Shown here: piece after piece, positions 60,301 through 64,000 of the stretch
How positions within the stretch are numbered: position 1 is the first letter of the stretch
Layout of the letters: each line of letters begins with the position of its first letter
Origin: Drosophila miranda
Lineage: Eukaryota; Arthropoda; Insecta; Diptera; Drosophilidae
Assembly: GCF_003369915.1 (NCBI RefSeq)
Contig: NC_046677.1
Location: forward strand, 19,796,913 to 19,860,912
Length of the DNA: 64,000 bases
Direction of reading: 5' to 3'
Made by a program: the position numbers and the translations under genes
Notes under the pieces: model-generated
Told to the model about the DNA's origin: nothing
Seen by the model: the letters and a program-made list of their open reading frames with translations, nothing else
Databases searched by the model: none

Positions 60301-62289
60301 GAGCTGTAGGTGCAGAAAGCAAGAAAACAAAAAAAGTGGAAGCCAAACAAAGAGAATGGAAACAAAAGCAGCACAAAATGAACTGGGGAGTAAAACATTA
60401 TAGAAATTTCTGGTCCCTATTCTACAGAGAAAAGAGGGTGTATCCTTCGGCCATTCCCTCTCCACTCCCCTTGCCCTTTTCCCCTCCCTTTCTCCCAACC
60501 ACACACATGGCACTTAAGATGCGCATTTCTATGAAGAGGGGTATGTACGTTTGTTGGAAAAACTTTTGTGCATTCAACTGCAAGGCCTGTACCGTCTCTT
60601 TTTCACCGGCAACCAGCATTTTAATAAAAAGCCAAACAACAAGAAAACTACGCCCGTTGCATTGCGAATTATCCAAAAAGTTTGATGACGTGGAAATGCC
60701 TTTCAACAATACACCAACAACCGAGCGGAAAAAAAAAATACAACACCAACCGGCGATTTCGATGCAGTTCAGTCGTGCATATGCGAGGGTAACTCATCCG
60801 GAATGCTTATGAAATGCAGCAGAAATCGAGTGCTGGCAAGAAAAAAGAAAACATCGTTTGAGATTCTGGACAGGAAGAGCAGAATGCATCATTTTATATG
60901 TGTGGCAGGAATGGGGATACCCTGGAAATAGATGAAAGAATTTGGGCTTTGATAATATTTGAAAGGAACGGTATAGATATAGATAAGAGAATAAGCTCTG
61001 GCTTTAAGTGCAAAACCAGAAATGAAAAATTATGGTATTAGAAATGTAATCTACATTGCTTCAAAAAAGATTAAAAAAAGAAAAGAATGGACCAATTTCG
61101 ACAGATAATTTTTAAACTTATTTACACAGCAAGGATTCATCCTTCATCATATAAAACTCTAAAATAGAACCAAGAATTAATATCCCTTTTATCACTCTTC
61201 CAAATCACTTCTACCAAAAGAACTTATTAGAAGGACTCAACAACAAACAAATACATATGATTACCGCCATCATACAACACATTCACTTTGATATCTTTGC
61301 ATACATATAATCAAATCCCCATCGAACCAACCACTCAACCAAGCCAAACCCAATGACTGCACTCTACTAAATATAATTTATTGGCCACTTAAACATTTCA
61401 TGTTCAAACAGAAATAAGCATGCATGTTGATTATACTTCCCCGCATGTGCATGAAGGCCATTGAGAGCATAAGGGAAAAACTGAAATGAAGTTAATTGAG
61501 TAAATTGTAAATTGCACTCTACTGCGAGTACACCAGACCAACACGATTGCGTACAGATGTTTGGGATCCTGTTTTCTCTTCTGTTCTCTTCTCAGTACCC
61601 TTGAAGAGGGTATTGGCATTAGCATCAAGAGCACCGACTAGATTTAGCCATGTCCGTCTGTACATCATTCTTTCCTAATCAGATTTCAAGCTGAATATCT
61701 TCATTATTTTTGGATAGCTAGGCCATATAGTTGCAAGGGTATCTAAAGCGTCGGCTCTCAAAATTAATCTATCCTGTTTTTGTTTAGCTCATGTTTTTAT
61801 TTTATGTGCAATTGGTTGGTTAGCTTTAAAGCTCGTTATGGAATTGGTTTTTGCATACATTCTACCTTTTTAATTGCTGAATGAATGTGTGCCAGAGTGG
61901 AAAAACGAAAATGTGTGTGGTTTGGTTGGAAGTACGCGTGTGTCAGCACACAAACTGCAGCCACTGTGCAGTACAAATATTTAGCATGACTTATTGTTGT
62001 ATATGCGAATAGTTATTGCATGTGGCATGGCATAAGCATAGCACATACGTATTTTGATGTTAAAATGTTGCTCACTCACATCTCTTTCGTTTCGCAGGAC
62101 CAAGAGGGCCGCAAGGTCATTCCCGAGGAGACGGAGCTGCATACTTCCAAGACCACGGTGAGTCTGGGGGAGGCGGAAAAGGTGGAGCCACCACAGCAAT
62201 CCAATGGCAATGGCAGTGGCAAGATCCCACAGGCAACGCAGCAGCAGAAGCAGGAGCAGCAGGAGGATGACAAAACCGATGCCACTTGA
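37135..62289 (+). CDS. MFSD6-type major facilitator superfamily transporter
   Basis: Eleven exons spread over 25 kb: 37135-37282, 41918-42040, 43816-43979, 51137-51662, 53312-53723, 53781-54211, 54305-54449, 54531-54682, 54766-55082, 55471-55758 and 62098-62289. They total 965 residues and all phases agree. The first helices (PNLIMLKITLFVMYGATSSLLPYL) and motif A, GFLVDKFGKYKP at about 91-102, mark the MFS fold. A very long polar loop follows (about 146-450) with cysteines, a Thr/Ser-rich mucin-like stretch (exon 4) and acidic segments. The remaining helices follow in exons 6-9 (for example IGMAIFSPITGIMIDYSSRG, a second motif A-like turn). The C-terminal tail of about 240 residues is polar, Ser/Asn- and then Gln/Glu-rich. 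MFSD6 is an orphan transporter; the substrate is unknown. I do not assign a symbol. Confidence 0.9.
37283..41917. other. First intron of the MFSD6-type gene
   Basis: A 4.6 kb AT-rich intron with (CA)n, (GA)n and homopolymer runs, for example AGAGAGAGAGAGAGACAGAGAG near 40475-40500. I see no nested gene, tRNA or clear snoRNA. Confidence 0.5.
42041..43815. other. Second intron of the MFSD6-type gene
   Basis: 1.8 kb of AT-rich sequence. Nothing in it supports a gene or structured RNA. Confidence 0.5.
46045..46254 (-). CDS. Possible terminal exon of an unidentified nested gene
   Basis: A frame of 69 codons begins right after a good acceptor (CTATCCATAG at about 46255) and ends TGA. Codon use is rich in G/C third bases, unlike the surrounding intron: for example DTKDTEDTASDRNNSQPDS near the end. 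I could not find an upstream exon whose phase fits. It may be an exon of a real short gene, a decayed copy, or chance. Confidence 0.25.
   Translation of the reverse strand: MWFNTFASGCIFHGVKSPAKHKASTISMRIQCSTFVMPHMTNSKDTKDTEDTASDRNNSQPDSESFALI
49093..49710 (-). CDS. Cytochrome b5-like heme-binding protein (MAPR/PGRMC type), nested
   Basis: A single exon of 205 residues inside an intron of the MFSD6-type gene, on the opposite strand. After a short N-terminus comes one membrane helix (SVYTIIAAAVVLAYLVF, about 19-35). Then comes the cytochrome b5-like fold, with LTKKLLEEFN, RRYLVALRDVVYDVSNV and FGPKGSYAKWSGQE. In PGRMC1 the corresponding segment is YGPEGPYGVFAG, where the second Tyr ligates heme iron; that Tyr is kept here, and the first is Phe. 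The tail is acidic (EDITDDEDDFP), as in PGRMC proteins. The family binds heme and partners cytochrome P450 enzymes in the endoplasmic reticulum. CG16854 may be the fly orthologue, from memory only. Confidence 0.88.
   Translation of the reverse strand: MSSVLDKLWSEQFREAATSVYTIIAAAVVLAYLVFKQTRTNRDTYDEQDYMDAGHTIQMEPLSGLVLTKKLLEEFNCTNKGRRYLVALRDVVYDVSNVSDDFGPKGSYAKWSGQELTELIKAEAIRKNQNIEKHMQIWTETLDEFFFVAGVLIDYEDPDKKAKQEANQYTVEDITDDEDDFPVRGDSRNTWSFLDDNNMNIIPNN
51813..51898. repeat. Hexanucleotide (TGTCCR)n minisatellite
   Basis: About fourteen tandem TGTCCA/TGTCCG-type units in the intron, 150 bases after the donor of exon 4 of the MFSD6-type gene. Central units (TGTCCG) are identical, and the outer ones carry single changes, the usual pattern of a repeat grown from its middle. 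Confidence 0.9.
57294..57323. repeat. Poly(G) run of 30 bases
   Basis: Thirty consecutive G on the plus strand. A homopolymer of G this long is rare in fly DNA. It could form stacked quadruplexes, and its length is prone to error in sequencing. Confidence 0.95.
59099..59150. repeat. GGGGAT/GGATGG short tandem repeat
   Basis: Units of GGGGAT and then TGGATGG follow one another in the last intron of the MFSD6-type gene. The run is G-rich on the plus strand. Confidence 0.7.
59715..59795. repeat. GAAT / GTAT tetranucleotide repeat
   Basis: Interrupted GAAT and GTAT units with partial symmetry (GTACATATG on both sides at about 59698 and 59759). Confidence 0.7.
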
Positions 62290-62338
62290 TGGTGCAAGCA
62301 AATCTCTAACCAGCCCAACGTGGCGTATGAGTGATATT

Positions 62339-62344
62339 AATAAA
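62339..62344 (+). terminator. Polyadenylation signal of the MFSD6-type gene
   Basis: AATAAA 50 bases after the stop codon; a second AATAAA lies at 62464-62469. Either could define the 3' end. Confidence 0.6.
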
Positions 62345-62469
62345 CCAAAAGCGAAAGAAAAAACTAAAGCGAAATCCAATTTTAAAATAAAAAAAAAAAC
62401 CAAAACTATTGTCTAGTTTTACTCGTGTGTGTTAATGTTATATAAATGTATATGTCTATATGAAATAAA

Positions 62470-64000
62470 AAAATGTTGTTAGCGACAGAAAATATTGAAT
62501 GAGTTCAATGCTTCCCCCAATTAAAGCCGTTTCGCTGGATTTTCCACGTTTATTTTGCTGATTTGCTTAAAAATTAAATTGTAATTGCCCCAAAACGCCA
62601 AGTGTTTTGCCATAATTTTTCTCTTTAAAAATTGTAGCAATTATATTTATATAATTTTCATATCTTTTTGCTTCTGTGAGTGTCTGTCTCCTTAGGCTAA
62701 GGCTTTTAATTAATTGTATTGTATTTGTATTTCATTTTTTGTTTGTTTTTTTTTTTCATTTTTTCGTTTGGTTTTGCCTCATTTTATCGTCATTAATTAC
62801 TTAGTATAGCATTTTAATTACAAACTCATTTTCCATAGCGCATTCCAAAAATTGCACAAATATGAGTGGCTCGCTTTGGAAATTCCATTTAAATTTATTT
62901 CACTTATTTGGATAAATATTCATTCTATTTTTTTGCTTGTATTTTTTCTTGTCTGTTTGATTTTAATCAATTATTGAGTGCAACTTTGTGCCATTCTCTT
63001 TGCCAATTTATTAGCATTAATATCCATATGCTAAGTAGACGCACACCCAACCCATAGACACACAATCATTTATGGAAATGACTTCGAAACGTATATTATT
63101 TATGCACAAAAAACATATTAACTTTTGTGGCAAACATTTTTAATTTATGCTAATTAATTTTCACTAACAACATTTGAGTGCTAATTCATATGCCAATGCA
63201 AATGCAAATACCCAAAAACCAAATTCAGTTAGCCAGCAATAATCTCTGATATCTGCCCCGACTAAATTCAATTTATAACACTCACCTATCGCTGAACTTC
63301 CTGCCCCTCTGTACCCACTGTCCGTGCTGTCGCCATCGCTAAACTCAATTTATTGGCATGGCAAAATTAATTAAAACTAAACTAAACAGCATTTCCTAAA
63401 ATTAGTTGATATAATTTCAATATTTCGAACACATTCAAGAGGAAATTGATTTCTGCAGCACTTTTATTATTATCGTTTGGAGCATCTCTTCCAATGCGGT
63501 TCTCAATGGAATGTCCATAATGCGGCTTTTGTTTTCGTTTTGATTATTATTTAACTAATTGAAAACATTTCAAAATGAAAATGCGGTGGAACATAAAGCC
63601 AAAATGGCTTTGCAGATGCCATAAAATTATATATTTGCCATTGCTGTTTTGCATTAGTGCCTTTCAACTTTTGTGATAAATATTTTAGAATATAATTAGT
63701 GCACCTTTTGGAAAATAAGCCTATTTCGAACAGTTCCTGAAAATGATCCTACGATAAAATTTTCACAAAAGGTTCTTCCTCTATTATGGACTGTAAGAAA
63801 ACTAGCTTATTTTCCAAAACAAAAATCTTCAATTCCTTCAATTTTCTCCCCAGAGTTTTTCCCTTTGAGCCGAACAAATTGTTGTTCCCTTGGGTGTGTC
63901 CATTTGCCGCATAAGTCCATTCCTAAATATGAATTTGCATTACAAATTTCCCTAGAATTTTCATGGCAACAATTAGCTAAGAGCATTCCATATCCTGTGT
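62470..64000. other. AT-rich spacer at the right edge
   Basis: No frame, splice logic or structured RNA is evident. It could be downstream intergenic DNA, or an intron if the transporter has longer isoforms. Confidence 0.4.

Larger units (their letters stand above)
55759..62097. other. Last intron of the MFSD6-type gene
   Basis: 6.3 kb of AT-rich sequence with scattered simple repeats: a G30 run at 57294-57323, TA repeats near 57604-57618, GGGGAT units at 59105-59124, and GAATGAAT/GTATGTAT units at 59715-59795. A compositionally distinct block lies at about 59230-59460 (see findings). No gene is supported. Confidence 0.5.

Overview
This is animal nuclear DNA from a fly of the genus Drosophila. 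Most genes are split by short GT-AG introns of 55-75 bases, proteins are closest to fly families, DREF-type TATCGATA boxes sit in promoters, and the gene order looks to me (from memory) like D. melanogaster 2L cytological region 30E (Muller element B). Long microsatellite-rich introns and the local duplications suggest a species other than D. melanogaster, possibly of the obscura group; that is inference. I see no prokaryotic, viral or CRISPR content.

Bases 1-31,800 are gene dense. They hold the 3' end of a DRC3/LRRC48-like axonemal gene (+); three tandem mitochondrial enoyl-CoA isomerase genes (-), one of which has lost its predicted catalytic glutamate; TRAP-gamma/SSR3 (+); the thiolase yip2 (-); the SR protein gene Srp54 (-); the SMARCAD1-type remodeller Etl1 (+); a MIF4G-domain gene (+) with a long leader; a candidate 46-residue micro-gene (-); sorting nexin 17 (-); RpS2/sop (+) with a U14 snoRNA in its intron; Fcf1/Bka (-); a non-coding snoRNA host gene (+) with five C/D snoRNAs (one orphan, two U25-like, two U14); the Twinkle mitochondrial DNA helicase (+); CRIPT (-); an RPAP2/Rtr1-like gene (+); and FKBP59 (-).

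Bases 31,800-37,134 form a gene-poor spacer with diverged tandem repeats, a few exon-like relics and probably the leader of the next gene. Bases 37,135-62,289 are one large 11-exon gene for an MFSD6-type major facilitator. Its introns reach 7 kb and carry microsatellites, a 30-base G run and a nested single-exon cytochrome b5/MAPR-like gene on the other strand. The last 1.6 kb is AT-rich spacer.

A functional theme runs through 22-25 kb. RpS2 is a 40S ribosomal protein, Fcf1 is the PIN nuclease of the small-subunit processome, and U14 and U25-like snoRNAs pair with 18S rRNA, so this stretch is a small-subunit ribosome-biogenesis neighbourhood. A second theme is mitochondrial fatty-acid oxidation: three isomerases and the thiolase lie within 7 kb, separated only by TRAP-gamma. 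Exon limits were set by hand from splice consensus and reading-frame continuity, and the protein lengths agree with the families.
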